Source: RUG11237 sp045126515 (GTDB taxonomy: Bacteria; Bacillota; Clostridia; Lachnospirales; Lachnospiraceae). From it: 64,000 nt of DNA. The DNA is taken from the NCBI GenBank assembly GCA_045126515.1, contig JBGVOM010000110.1, positions 110,389 to 174,388 of the forward strand, read 5' to 3'. The translations under genes were made by a program, and so were the position numbers. Below the pieces are notes generated by a model. It saw nothing but the letters and a program-made list of their open reading frames with translations. It was not told the DNA's origin and searched no databases. Each line of letters begins with the position of its first letter. Position 1 is the stretch's first letter. Of this stretch, positions 35,037-44,202 are shown in pieces.

Positions 35037-35753
35037 CTATTTTACACATTCAAAGTCGATATCTGCCAATCGTGCCTGTCTGCACAAATCCTTAACCTGC
35101 AGAGTATACTCTTTGCCATCCTTAAGAAAATGTGTTCCGCACTGTCTAAACTGAAAGGAAATATTTTTCCTGATACACTGCTCTCTAATATCAAGTACCC
35201 ACTCATAATCTAATGTCCGTGCATTTTTATCAGACTCGCCACCAACTATCACCGCTTCGATTCCATCTAAGTATTGTTCCATATCTACGGGTCCAATTAA
35301 TGGCTGGGCAGTAATTTGCTTGTGTTTGGCTGGAACCCTTTGAAAAACAGATAATTTTTTATCAGCATTCTCTTGGTTTTCAATGGTACAGCAAATAATT
35401 ACGTTATCGTATCCATCTCCCCAGTCTGGTGGAATACAATCCATAAATCGTTCAATCCTTTTCGTCAAAAACAAAAAAGTACAATCACTTCTTTCACGAA
35501 TAATTTTCCAACATTCATCCCTCCACTGATCTGCATCCTCTAATAGGAAATCGCTTGCAAAACACAAATAATAGAATCCTGGCGCAGCTTTATATTCACC
35601 ATTTTTCTTTTTTTGAATCAATCGGTCAAAATTCTTGTTTCGTACTATTTCATTGGTATCAATTCCACGTTTGGCATCACCCTTATGAATGTAACAGAAC
35701 TTACATCCTTCGCTACATCGGTGACAGCCTCGCCAAGGATCCCATCTTCCCAT
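35037..35753 (-). CDS. DUF5131 / phage Gp37-Gp68 family protein
   Basis: A 238-residue protein with an N-terminal Cys cluster, WRGCHRCSEGCKFCYIHK. This resembles the iron-sulfur/radical-SAM-like motif of the DUF5131 family (Gp37/Gp68). Further family blocks are FASDFLLEDADQWRDECWKII, FLFLTKRIERF, IICCTIENQENADKKL and EAVIVGGESDKNARTLDYEWVLDIREQC. The activity is not established. Such genes are common in phages and genomic islands. AGGGATAAAA precedes the ATG. It follows the lipoprotein gene by 18 bp and probably shares its transcript. Confidence 0.85.
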   Translation of the reverse strand: MGRWDPWRGCHRCSEGCKFCYIHKGDAKRGIDTNEIVRNKNFDRLIQKKKNGEYKAAPGFYYLCFASDFLLEDADQWRDECWKIIRERSDCTFLFLTKRIERFMDCIPPDWGDGYDNVIICCTIENQENADKKLSVFQRVPAKHKQITAQPLIGPVDMEQYLDGIEAVIVGGESDKNARTLDYEWVLDIREQCIRKNISFQFRQCGTHFLKDGKEYTLQVKDLCRQARLADIDFECVK

Positions 35754-35771
35754 TTTTATCCCTCGTTTCTA

Positions 35772-36707
35772 TCAAAATGCAAAAGGAAATTTGACTTCTT
35801 CTCCTACAGAGAAAACAGACTCTTCTGATGTCTCAGTAACTTTGAAACTTGCGCCATCCCATCCGTTAATTTTGATAATTCCTTTTACACTTCCATCATC
35901 TGATGTGAAAGCTAGCTCTCCGTTTCCATTGTCAACAAAGGTTCCTTCTGTTTCACCCTGTCTGTAAATGGAGATAATTGCTTCATCATCTCCTTCCCAT
36001 CCCTCCCGAGTGTTCAGAAAACTGTATACGTTGCCAGTTCCCTGGTTGTCTACAAACAAACCGTACTTTGCTGATATTTCCGGCATGGCAAAAGATTCAC
36101 CCTTTATCTTTGCCAACTCATTTGCAATAACATAAGCTCTATTCCTGGTAATTTCCTCCAAGAAGGAATTCTGAAGGAGAGGATATATGCTGCCGTTTTC
36201 TTCGCTGGACCCAAGGTTCAGTAATGTCACTTCTTCCTTCATGTCTATCCAGTTCCTCTGTTCTGTAAGGAGCGTCTCCTTTGTTTGCTGATCTGCAGAA
36301 TTACTAAATCTGCTCCAAAGGCTATTTAATTCAGTATCCCATATTACGAAAAGCCATCTGGATGATATATTCATTTCTCCCTGGGTTTGAGCTGCCTCTG
36401 CTAACGGAGTGTACTTTTGGATAATCTTCTCAATATTCTCTAATTCCTTTTGCAGAGATGATGAGCCTGATACCACATAGTCAACATCCGCCTTGATATC
36501 CTCAGAATAGTCATAGGTGAAATCTATTTCTAGTTTATCATTCGATTCGATATCATTGTTTTCTCTGCTTGCAGAGATGGATTGTTCTTCAACTTGAAAA
36601 GAGCTGCTTTCACTGCTTAAATCATTACTTTCTGTTCCCTCTTTGCCACAGCCATTGCAAAGTCCGACCATTAATATTAATGTTATCATATAAATGCTTT
36701 TTTTCAT
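35772..36707 (-). CDS. Lipoprotein with LprI-like (DUF1311) domain
   Basis: A 311-residue predicted lipoprotein. It has a lysine start, a hydrophobic core and Cys20 in GLCNGC as the likely lipidation site (the lipobox is imperfect). A Ser/Glu-rich linker (about residues 21-60) follows. At about 75-190 there is a segment with paired conserved Trp and Arg (DTELNSLWSRF ... LLTEQRNWIDMKEE) like the LprI lysozyme-inhibitor domain. The C-terminal 110 residues are beta-rich and unrecognised. The assignment is by pattern only. Confidence 0.65.
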   Translation of the reverse strand: MKKSIYMITLILMVGLCNGCGKEGTESNDLSSESSSFQVEEQSISASRENNDIESNDKLEIDFTYDYSEDIKADVDYVVSGSSSLQKELENIEKIIQKYTPLAEAAQTQGEMNISSRWLFVIWDTELNSLWSRFSNSADQQTKETLLTEQRNWIDMKEEVTLLNLGSSEENGSIYPLLQNSFLEEITRNRAYVIANELAKIKGESFAMPEISAKYGLFVDNQGTGNVYSFLNTREGWEGDDEAIISIYRQGETEGTFVDNGNGELAFTSDDGSVKGIIKINGWDGASFKVTETSEESVFSVGEEVKFPFAF

Positions 36708-36842
36708 ATGTTATATATACCTCCCCAATTAAAACCGCCCGACAACTTGCGATTTGTTAATTTCTTTAACACCTTTATCTTACCATAATCACACCAGCAA
36801 TTCCATAAAATGTTAGCTAAACTTCACTTGTCTTATTTCGTT

Positions 36843-36983
36843 CAATTATCCTCTGTCTTGCCCGTTCCCTCTGCTCTGCCCGACCTCGGCTTGAGGTAGC
36901 TGACCAATGATTTCGGAAAAGAATAGGTCTTAGATACTTTGTCCCGCTTTATCAGCTTGTATGTATCGGGGAACCGTTGCTGT
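36843..36983 (-). pseudogene. Possible 3' remnant of an unidentified coding sequence
   Basis: A minus-strand frame of 46 codons ending in TGA 36843-36845 has protein-like composition (KLIKRDKVSKTYSFPKSL... then a Gly/Glu-rich tail). It has no start codon and is cut by a stop upstream. I do not recognise it. It may be the tail of a gene lost when the accessory pair at 35.0-36.7 kb arrived, or chance. The rest of the 362-bp gap 36708-37069 holds only the hemA promoter. Confidence 0.25.
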
Positions 36984-37000
36984 CATGGCCTTCAAAAGCC

Positions 37001-37028
37001 TTGATTATGACAGAAAATATGGTATGAT
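37001..37028 (+). promoter_or_regulatory. Promoter for the hemA operon
   Basis: TTGATT (37001-37006) and TATGAT (37023-37028) with a 16-bp spacer lie about 40 bp before hemA. No cobalamin or heme-type leader lies between. Confidence 0.55.
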
Positions 37029-37069
37029 ACTAATAGTGGCAAAAGAAACGAAAGGAGCAAGGCAGAGGG

Positions 37070-38314
37070 ATGAATATTCAAATGCTTGGAATTGACTATG
37101 AAAAAGCGGGAATTGATGAGCGTGCGATTTTCTCTTTTACGAAAAAAAATATGCAGAGTGCCTTGGAGTTTTTCAAAGGGCAGAAGGGAATTCTGGGTGT
37201 TGTGATTCTGTCTACCTGCAATCGGATGGAGCTCTGGGTTAGTGTCAATGACAAGTATACGGATAATTTATATGAACTGCTTTGTCGGATAATACAGGTG
37301 GAACCGGAAACGTACCGTCATTTGTTCAGAACACGGAAAGGAAAAGAGGCGGTAAAGCATTTATTTACCTTAAGTGCAGGACTGAAATCTCAGATATTGG
37401 GAGAGGATCAGATTCTTACTCAGGTGAAAGATGCATTAGGATTTTCCAGAGAAAATTATTGTACGGATAATGTACTGGAAGTATTGTTCCGTAAAGCGGT
37501 GACGGCGGCAAAGCGGGTGAAGACGGAAGTGGTGTTGTCCAAGGCAAACCAGTCGGTGATACACAAAGCAGTGGAAAAATTACAAGATACTGGAGTCTGC
37601 CTGCAAAATAAAAAATGTATGGTTATCGGAAACGGAGAAATGGGAAGGCTGACTGCAGAACTTTTTATGGAGCAGGGGGCAGATGTGACGGTGACTGTGC
37701 GGCAGTACCGTAGCGGAATTGTGAATATTCCTCCACAGTGTAAGCGTATTAATTATGGTGAGCGTCAGGCATTGTTGCCGGAATGTGAAGTGATTGTCAG
37801 TGCCACATCAAGCCCAAATCATACATTGACCAGAGAAATGTTAGAGTTATCCGGTTATAAGAAAGGGCTTTTGCTGATTGATTTAGCTGTGCCAAGAGAT
37901 ATGGAAGTTTCTATTCGGGAATTGCCAGGAATTACGATGTATGATGTGGATGATTTTCATGCAGACAACTTGGATGAAAATCAGAAAAAATCTGTGGAAC
38001 AGGCAAAAAGTATCTTAAGAATATATAAAAAAGAATTTTATGACTGGTATGAGGGTCGGGATATGGTTCGCGTGGTGGAATCTATTAAAAAAGAAACGGC
38101 AGCGGATGCCAGTTTACGGCTTACTAAGGTGATGAAAAAAACTTCTTTAAAAGAAGAAGAAAAGAAAAAGCTTGTAGGTCATATTGAACATGCAGTGGAA
38201 AATACTATGGGAAAGCTATTGTTTGAGTTGAAAGGGCAGGTCAGCGAAGAAGCCTATTTAGAATCTATTCAGGCAATGGAGAAAATATTAAAAGATGGAT
38301 GGAGGACGCCATGA
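37070..38314 (+). CDS. hemA: Glutamyl-tRNA reductase
   Basis: A 414-residue NADPH enzyme reducing Glu-tRNA(Glu) to glutamate-1-semialdehyde, the first C5-pathway step. The catalytic Cys50 is in LSTCNRMELW. The GILGVVIL, SAGLKSQILGEDQILTQV and NADPH-binding VIGNGEMGRL segments are present, then a C-terminal dimerisation helix. It is the first gene of hemA-hemC-cobA/hemD-hemB-hemL-cobT-precorrin-2 dehydrogenase. It overlaps hemC by 4 bp (ATGA). GGAGCAAGGCAGAGGG precedes the ATG. Confidence 0.95.
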   Translation: MNIQMLGIDYEKAGIDERAIFSFTKKNMQSALEFFKGQKGILGVVILSTCNRMELWVSVNDKYTDNLYELLCRIIQVEPETYRHLFRTRKGKEAVKHLFTLSAGLKSQILGEDQILTQVKDALGFSRENYCTDNVLEVLFRKAVTAAKRVKTEVVLSKANQSVIHKAVEKLQDTGVCLQNKKCMVIGNGEMGRLTAELFMEQGADVTVTVRQYRSGIVNIPPQCKRINYGERQALLPECEVIVSATSSPNHTLTREMLELSGYKKGLLLIDLAVPRDMEVSIRELPGITMYDVDDFHADNLDENQKKSVEQAKSILRIYKKEFYDWYEGRDMVRVVESIKKETAADASLRLTKVMKKTSLKEEEKKKLVGHIEHAVENTMGKLLFELKGQVSEEAYLESIQAMEKILKDGWRTP

Positions 38315-39213
38315 AAAAGGTAATCATAGGAAGTAGGGAAAGCAGGCTTGCAGTGATTCAGTCAGAAATGGTGAGAGATTTTATCTGTGAAAATAATGAC
38401 AATCAGGTGACCGCAGAACTTCTTACCATGAAAACCACAGGAGATAAGATTCTGGACAGAACATTGGATAAAATTGGTGGAAAGGGCTTGTTTGTGAAAG
38501 AATTAGACAAAGCATTGCTGGCGGGCAAGACGGATATTTCCGTACACAGTCTGAAAGATATGCCCATGGAGCTTCCGATAGAACTTCCGATAGTTGCATA
38601 CTCTAAAAGAGAGGATCCAAGGGATGTACTGGTGTTGCCCAAGGGAGTAAAGGAACTGGATTTATCAAAGCCCATTGGCAGCTCCAGTCTGCGGAGAATA
38701 CTTCAACTAAAAAAGATATACCCGGATGCAGAATTCCAAAGTATCCGAGGAAATGTGAATTCCCGTTTAAGCAAGTTAGACAGCGGAGAATACAGTGCCA
38801 TTGTACTGGCAGCGGCAGGATTGAAACGTCTGGGGTTAGAAGAACGCATCAGCCGTTATTTTACCGTGGAAGAAATGATTCCTGCAGCAGGGCAGGGCAT
38901 TCTGGCGGTACAGGGAAGATGTGGAGAAAACTATGATTATATGAAGGGGTTTCATGAAACAGAAGCTATGTATGCAGCTTTGGCAGAGCGGGCTTTTGTG
39001 GCAGAGTTAAATGGTGGATGCAGTTCTCCGGTGGCGGCCCACGCTGTGATTCAGGGAGGAAAGATACAGCTCCTTGGTTTGTATTATGATGAAAAAAATC
39101 AGGATTACATTACAGGAAAGATTTGCGGAGCATGTAGCGAAGCACAGGCACTGGGGGCAGAACTTGCTTGTAGATTAAAAACAGAGTATACATCTGGGAA
39201 AAGTAGAGTATGA
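38311..39213 (+). CDS. hemC: Hydroxymethylbilane synthase
   Basis: A 300-residue enzyme joining four porphobilinogens into hydroxymethylbilane. Cys237 in LNGGCSSPVAAHA carries the dipyrromethane cofactor. IGSRESRLAVIQSE, VHSLKDMP and IRGNVNSRLSKLDSGEYSAIVLAAAGLKRLG are family blocks. ATG 38311, overlapping the hemA stop, is used in preference to ATG 38299 because GGAGGACGCC lies between them. Confidence 0.95.
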   Translation: MKKVIIGSRESRLAVIQSEMVRDFICENNDNQVTAELLTMKTTGDKILDRTLDKIGGKGLFVKELDKALLAGKTDISVHSLKDMPMELPIELPIVAYSKREDPRDVLVLPKGVKELDLSKPIGSSSLRRILQLKKIYPDAEFQSIRGNVNSRLSKLDSGEYSAIVLAAAGLKRLGLEERISRYFTVEEMIPAAGQGILAVQGRCGENYDYMKGFHETEAMYAALAERAFVAELNGGCSSPVAAHAVIQGGKIQLLGLYYDEKNQDYITGKICGACSEAQALGAELACRLKTEYTSGKSRV

Positions 39214-39243
39214 CGGAATAATATTAGGAAAGGAAGGAAATCC

Positions 39244-40767
39244 ATGGCAGGAAAAGTATGGTTGGTAGGAGCCGGGCCTTCTGATGTTGGCTTGATGACA
39301 ATAAAAGGAAAACAAGTGTTAGAACAGGCAGAAGTAGTAGTATATGATGCTTTGGTTGGACAGGGGATTCTTGCATTGATTCCAAAGGCTGCTGAACGGA
39401 TTAATGTGGGAAAACGTTCCGGACATCATATTATGAAACAGGAGGATATTAATCAGGTATTAGTGAAGAAAGGTTTGGAAGGAAAGCGTGTGGTGCGTTT
39501 AAAAGGAGGCGATCCGTTTCTTTTTGGCAGAGGAGGAGAAGAAATGGAGGTTCTTAAGGAACATGGGATTTCTTGTGAGGTGGTTCCGGGAGTAACTTCC
39601 GCAATTTCCGTACCGGCTTACAACGGGATTCCGGTAACCCATAGAGATTTTACCTCTTCTTTGCATATTATCACGGCTCACAAGCGAAAGGGAGAAGCGG
39701 TGGATATAGATTTTATCTCCCTTGTGAAATTGAAAGGAACTCTTGTATTTTTAATGGGGGTGAGCGCATTAGAAGATATCTGCAAGGGGCTTATGAATGC
39801 AGGAATGGCAGAGGATACCCCGGCAGCTATTTTGCAGCAGGGTACTACTGCAAGGCAGCGAAGAGTAGTAGCTACTGTGGCAACATTGAAGGAAGAAGCA
39901 CAAAAAGAAAACATACAGTCTCCGGCAGTTATTGTGGTGGGAGCTGTGTGTGCACTGTCAGAAAAGCTATCATGGTATGAAGATATGCAATTGTCAGGAA
40001 AAAGAATTCTGATTACCAGACCAAGACATTTGATTTCTGGTATGGCACAACAGCTTCGGGAAAAAGGAGCAGAAGTTTTGGAAGTACCTGCAGTATCCAT
40101 TGAACCTGTCAAAGATATGGGAAATTTCCAGAAAGCACTGGAAAGACTTTCGGAATATACAGTGCTTGCATTTACCAGTCCCAGCGGTGTGCAGGTGTTT
40201 TTTCGACAGCTAAAACTTGCCGGGACAGATATTCGTAAGCTGGCACATTTAAAAGTAGCTGCCATTGGAAAAGGAACAGCAAAGGAGTTAGAAGAACGGG
40301 GAATTTTTGTGGATTATATGCCGGAAGTGTATGATGCTGTTTCTTTGGGGAAATTGTTGTGTCAGCAATGTTCGGCAGAAGATGTGATTTTTCTGCCAAG
40401 AGCTTCCAGTGGGAATCCAAAGCTGGTGGAAGAAGCAGTAAAATCTGGTGCCAGAGTAGTAGAAGTTCCTATGTACGACACGGTTTATGAAAAGGAAAAT
40501 GTGATTGACCTGACTGAAGAAATCAGACAGGATGCCATTGATTATGCAGTATTTACCAGCGCTTCTACGGTGAAAAGTTTTGCTGAACTGGTGGATTCTT
40601 GTGTCTATGAGAAGGTGCAGGCGGTATGTATCGGGAAGAAAACGGAAGAAGCCGCCAGAAGTTATGGTATGAAAACTTTTGTATCGAAAGAGGCAACCAT
40701 TCAAAGTGTGGTGGAAAAATTAGAAGAACTGGCAGGCAATGGAAACAATGCAAATAGGAAAGGATAG
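39244..40767 (+). CDS. Fused uroporphyrinogen-III C-methyltransferase (CobA) and uroporphyrinogen-III synthase (HemD)
   Basis: A 507-residue fusion. Residues 1-245 are a SAM-dependent methyltransferase (VWLVGAGPSDVGLMTIKG, RLKGGDPFLFGRGGEE, VVPGVTSAISVPAYNGIPVTHRD) making precorrin-2. Residues 250-507 are HemD (ILITRPRH, AFTSPSGVQVFF, AAIGKGTAKELEERGIF, FTSASTVKSF), which closes and inverts ring D. The fusion channels uroporphyrinogen III straight into the corrinoid/siroheme branch. That is common in Clostridia lacking a full heme pathway. It is 30 bp after hemC. Confidence 0.95.
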   Translation: MAGKVWLVGAGPSDVGLMTIKGKQVLEQAEVVVYDALVGQGILALIPKAAERINVGKRSGHHIMKQEDINQVLVKKGLEGKRVVRLKGGDPFLFGRGGEEMEVLKEHGISCEVVPGVTSAISVPAYNGIPVTHRDFTSSLHIITAHKRKGEAVDIDFISLVKLKGTLVFLMGVSALEDICKGLMNAGMAEDTPAAILQQGTTARQRRVVATVATLKEEAQKENIQSPAVIVVGAVCALSEKLSWYEDMQLSGKRILITRPRHLISGMAQQLREKGAEVLEVPAVSIEPVKDMGNFQKALERLSEYTVLAFTSPSGVQVFFRQLKLAGTDIRKLAHLKVAAIGKGTAKELEERGIFVDYMPEVYDAVSLGKLLCQQCSAEDVIFLPRASSGNPKLVEEAVKSGARVVEVPMYDTVYEKENVIDLTEEIRQDAIDYAVFTSASTVKSFAELVDSCVYEKVQAVCIGKKTEEAARSYGMKTFVSKEATIQSVVEKLEELAGNGNNANRKG

Positions 40768-40777
40768 TGACAAAAGC

Positions 40778-41761
40778 ATGGATATGCAGAAACGGCCTAG
40801 AAGAATCAGAGGAAATGAAACTATAAGACGTATGGTAAGGGAAACAAGAGTGGACAAAGCCTCCCTGATTTATCCGATGTTTGTGATGGAAGGACTTCAG
40901 GGAAAGAAAGAAATCAGTGCCATGCCGGGGCAGTACCGTTATGGCATGGATACCATGAATCAGAAAATAGAATCCTTGTTAAAGAAAGGAGTTTCCAGTG
41001 TAATGCTGTTTGGAATCCCAACACATAAGGACGATTGCGGCAGCAGTGCTTATGAGGAACATGGAATTATTCAGCAGGCAGTGGGAGAGATAAAAAAGCG
41101 TTTTCCGGAAATGTATGTAATTACGGATGTGTGTATGTGTGAATATACCTCTCACGGTCACTGTGGTATGTTAAAAGGAAATTATGTAGACAATGATACT
41201 ACCCTGGAGTTGTTGTCTAAAACTGCATTATCCCATGTACAGGCCGGTGCTGATATGGTGGCACCTTCGGATATGATGGACGGAAGAATTGCCGGAATCC
41301 GAAGTACACTGGATGCTCATGGATATGTGGAAACACCAATTATGTCTTATGCGGTAAAATATGCATCCTCCTTTTATGGTCCATTCAGGGAAGCAGCAGG
41401 CTCCGCTCCTTCTTTTGGAGACCGTAAATCCTATCAGATGGATTTTCACAATGTAAAAGAAGGAATCAAAGAAGCAATGCTTGATGTGGAGGAAGGCGCT
41501 GATATTATTATGGTAAAACCGGCATTGTCTTATTTGGATGTAATCCGCAGAGTGGCAGATGAGGTAAATCTTCCGGTGGCAGCGTACAGTGTCAGCGGGG
41601 AATATGCCATGGTAAAGGCAGCGGGAAGTTTAGGGTACATAGATGAAGAAAAGATTATCTGTGAAATGGCAGTGAGTACTTACCGTGCCGGTGCGGATAT
41701 TTATCTTACTTATTTTGCAGAAGAACTGGCAGGCTATATGGATGAAGGAAGGATTGGATAA
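40778..41761 (+). CDS. hemB: Porphobilinogen synthase (delta-aminolevulinate dehydratase)
   Basis: A 327-residue enzyme condensing two 5-aminolevulinates. Schiff-base lysines are Lys194 (SYAVKYASSFYGPF) and Lys247 (MVKPALSYLDVIR). Cys119, Cys121 and Cys129 in DVCMCEYTSHGHCG form a catalytic zinc site, so it is the zinc-dependent type. The frame opens at ATG 40739 inside hemD. ATG 40778 (or 40784) gives the usual length. The only Shine-Dalgarno-like stretch (AGGAAAGGA) is 13 bases upstream, so the start is not certain. Confidence 0.94.
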   Translation: MDMQKRPRRIRGNETIRRMVRETRVDKASLIYPMFVMEGLQGKKEISAMPGQYRYGMDTMNQKIESLLKKGVSSVMLFGIPTHKDDCGSSAYEEHGIIQQAVGEIKKRFPEMYVITDVCMCEYTSHGHCGMLKGNYVDNDTTLELLSKTALSHVQAGADMVAPSDMMDGRIAGIRSTLDAHGYVETPIMSYAVKYASSFYGPFREAAGSAPSFGDRKSYQMDFHNVKEGIKEAMLDVEEGADIIMVKPALSYLDVIRRVADEVNLPVAAYSVSGEYAMVKAAGSLGYIDEEKIICEMAVSTYRAGADIYLTYFAEELAGYMDEGRIG

Positions 41762-43047
41762 TGGAAAAATCAGAAGAATTGTTTCAAGAAGCAGTAAATT
41801 ATATCCCAGGGGGTGTGAATAGTCCGGTACGTGCTTTTGGAAATATTGGAATAACACCAAGATTTATAGAACGGGCAGAAGGGGCCTATTTGTATGATGT
41901 AGATGGCAGAAAATATCTAGACTTTATCTGTTCCTGGGGACCGATGATACTTGGCCACAATCAGAAAGATGTGTTAGAGAGTGTTCTGGATGCCTGTAAA
42001 AATGGTTTAAGTTTTGGGGCAGCCACGGAACGGGAAGTGGTGATGGCAAAACTGATTACGGATATGGTTCCGTCAGTGGAAATGGTTCGTATGGTAAACT
42101 CTGGAACAGAAGCGGTGATGAGTGCCATTCGAGTGGCACGAGGCTATACAAAAAGAAAGAAAATAGTGAAATTTGCCGGGTGCTATCATGGGCATTCAGA
42201 TTCTATGCTTGTTTCCGCAGGTTCGGGAGTGATGGCAAGCGGTGTTCCAGACAGTGCAGGCGTTACAAAGGGATGTACAGAGGACACGGTTAGTGCGGTG
42301 TACAATGACCTTGAAGGAATGAGGGAATTATTTTCCTCCATGGGAGAGGAAATTGCGGCAGTCATCGTGGAACCGGTAGGTGCCAACATGGGTGTGGTAC
42401 CGCCAAAGGAAGGATTTTTAGAGGGACTTCGGGAGCTTTGCACAGAGTATGGAAGTCTGCTGATTTTTGACGAAGTAATTACCGGATTTCGTCTGGCAGC
42501 AGGTGGTGCCAGTGAGTATTTTCATGTTACTCCGGATTTACTTACGTTTGGAAAAATTATCGGTGGAGGTATGCCGGTAGGTGCTTACGGTGGCAGACGT
42601 GATGTTATGGAAATGGTTGCACCGGTAGGGCCGGTATATCAGGCAGGGACACTAAGTGGAAATCCGGTGGCAATGGCAGCGGGTATTACACAGCTTACCA
42701 TATTAAAAGAACATCCGGAAATTTATTCCTATTTAAATGAAATGGGAGATTACTTCTATGGGAAATTAGAAGAAGTAACAAAGGAAACGAAAGCACCATG
42801 TACCGTAAATCATATAGGTTCTTTAGGATGTCTGTTCTTTACCAAAGAGTCCGTTACAGACTATACTTCAGCAAAAACATCGAATACAGCGGAATACGCA
42901 GCGTATTTTAAATATATGTTAAATCATGGTGTAAATTTGGCACCAGCCCAGTTTGAAGCCATGTTTTTGTCGGTGGCACACAAAAAAGAAGAACTGGATG
43001 GTGTTTTAAATCTGGTGAAGGATTATTTTCAAGAGAAAGCTTTCTAG
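41761..43047 (+). CDS. hemL: Glutamate-1-semialdehyde 2,1-aminomutase
   Basis: A 428-residue PLP enzyme converting glutamate-1-semialdehyde to 5-aminolevulinate. PLP Lys265 is in LTFGKIIGGGMPVGAYGG. The N-terminus has the GGVNSPVRAF signature, and NSGTEAVMSAIRVARGYT binds phosphate. It starts on the last base of the hemB stop (TAATG). With hemA it makes ALA, so the operon is self-sufficient from Glu-tRNA. Confidence 0.95.
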   Translation: MEKSEELFQEAVNYIPGGVNSPVRAFGNIGITPRFIERAEGAYLYDVDGRKYLDFICSWGPMILGHNQKDVLESVLDACKNGLSFGAATEREVVMAKLITDMVPSVEMVRMVNSGTEAVMSAIRVARGYTKRKKIVKFAGCYHGHSDSMLVSAGSGVMASGVPDSAGVTKGCTEDTVSAVYNDLEGMRELFSSMGEEIAAVIVEPVGANMGVVPPKEGFLEGLRELCTEYGSLLIFDEVITGFRLAAGGASEYFHVTPDLLTFGKIIGGGMPVGAYGGRRDVMEMVAPVGPVYQAGTLSGNPVAMAAGITQLTILKEHPEIYSYLNEMGDYFYGKLEEVTKETKAPCTVNHIGSLGCLFFTKESVTDYTSAKTSNTAEYAAYFKYMLNHGVNLAPAQFEAMFLSVAHKKEELDGVLNLVKDYFQEKAF

Positions 43048-43092
43048 AAGGATATTTTGTAACAGGAAAAGAGTGTGGGAAGGGCATCATAT

Positions 43093-44193
43093 ATGAAAGA
43101 AAAAACAATAGAAAGAATGCTGGCGGACACGGAACCTATTTCACTTGAAATTATGCAAAAAGCAAAGGAGCACTGGAACAGAATTGCAAAACCTCTGTAC
43201 AGCCTCGGAAAATTAGAAACGATTATCAGCCGTATGGCAGCAATACAGGGAAACTGTAGTCAGGTATTGGCGAAAAAGGTGGCGCTGGTGATTATGTGCG
43301 CAGACCATGGTGTAGTGGCAGAAGGTGTTACTCAGACGGGTTATGAAATAACGAAGGTGGTTACAGACAATTTTGTGTCAGGGAAAACCAGTGCGGCAAT
43401 TATGGCGCAGGAAGCCTCTGTAGATTTATTTCCGGTGGATATAGGAATTGACTGTGCTTCTTATCCGGAAAGAGAACTGAAAAAGGCGGTGGTTTTGGAC
43501 CGGAAGATTGCCAGAGGCAGCGGCAATATTGCCAGAGAAGCTGCCATGAGTGAACAGCAGTGCAGGCAGGCATTGCTTACGGGAATTTCACTGGCAGGTC
43601 AGTTAAAGGATATGGGATATCATATGATTGCCACTGGCGAAATGGGCATTGGAAATACCACACCCAGCAGTGCACTGGCTTCTTTCTTTTTAAAACAGTC
43701 TCCAGAAAAAATGACAGGAAAAGGAGCAGGGCTTTCTAAGGAAGGCATAGAGCGGAAAAAGAAGGTGGTGGAAGCTGCGTTGAAACGTTACAACTGCCAG
43801 CAGATTACAGGAAGTGCCATAGAAGTTTTAGCGAATCTTGGCGGCTATGATATTGTGGGAATGGCTGGTTTGTTTTTGGGCGGATATATTCATAAGATTC
43901 CAGTGCTGATTGATGGCTTTATTTCAGCGGTTTCGGCTTTGTGTGCGGCACAAATCTGCTCAGAGGCAAAATCCTGTATGTTTGCAACCCATGTTTCCAA
44001 AGAACCGGCCGGCGAAATGGTGTTAAAGGCTCTTGGATTAGAGGCAGTGGTTACGGCAGATATGTGTCTGGGAGAAGGAACCGGTGCATTGACCGCAGTT
44101 CCCATGATTCGTATGGCAGCTGAAGTATACAACAGGATGGAAGTGTTTGGAGAGATTGCCATTGACCAATATGAAGATTATTCTGATGAGTGA
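43093..44193 (+). CDS. cobT: Nicotinate-nucleotide--dimethylbenzimidazole phosphoribosyltransferase
   Basis: A 366-residue enzyme activating the cobalamin lower-ligand base to its alpha-ribotide. Key segments are KPLYSLGKLE, the phosphate site CADHGVVAEGVTQTG, TGEMGIGNTTPSSAL and the catalytic-type Glu328 in CLGEGTGA. GTG 43075 is open upstream, but GGGAAGGG is spaced for ATG 43093. The base specificity cannot be read from sequence, and no bluB or bza genes are in the window. It sits in the hem operon rather than with cobS/cobU. Confidence 0.93.
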   Translation: MKEKTIERMLADTEPISLEIMQKAKEHWNRIAKPLYSLGKLETIISRMAAIQGNCSQVLAKKVALVIMCADHGVVAEGVTQTGYEITKVVTDNFVSGKTSAAIMAQEASVDLFPVDIGIDCASYPERELKKAVVLDRKIARGSGNIAREAAMSEQQCRQALLTGISLAGQLKDMGYHMIATGEMGIGNTTPSSALASFFLKQSPEKMTGKGAGLSKEGIERKKKVVEAALKRYNCQQITGSAIEVLANLGGYDIVGMAGLFLGGYIHKIPVLIDGFISAVSALCAAQICSEAKSCMFATHVSKEPAGEMVLKALGLEAVVTADMCLGEGTGALTAVPMIRMAAEVYNRMEVFGEIAIDQYEDYSDE

Positions 44194-44202
44194 GGTAGTA
44201 AG

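Noticed and set aside
38299..38316. GGACGCC at the hemA-hemC junction as another hairpin-family core
   Set aside because: It is part of the hemC ribosome binding site region and has no partner GRGCTGTKC or inverted arm.
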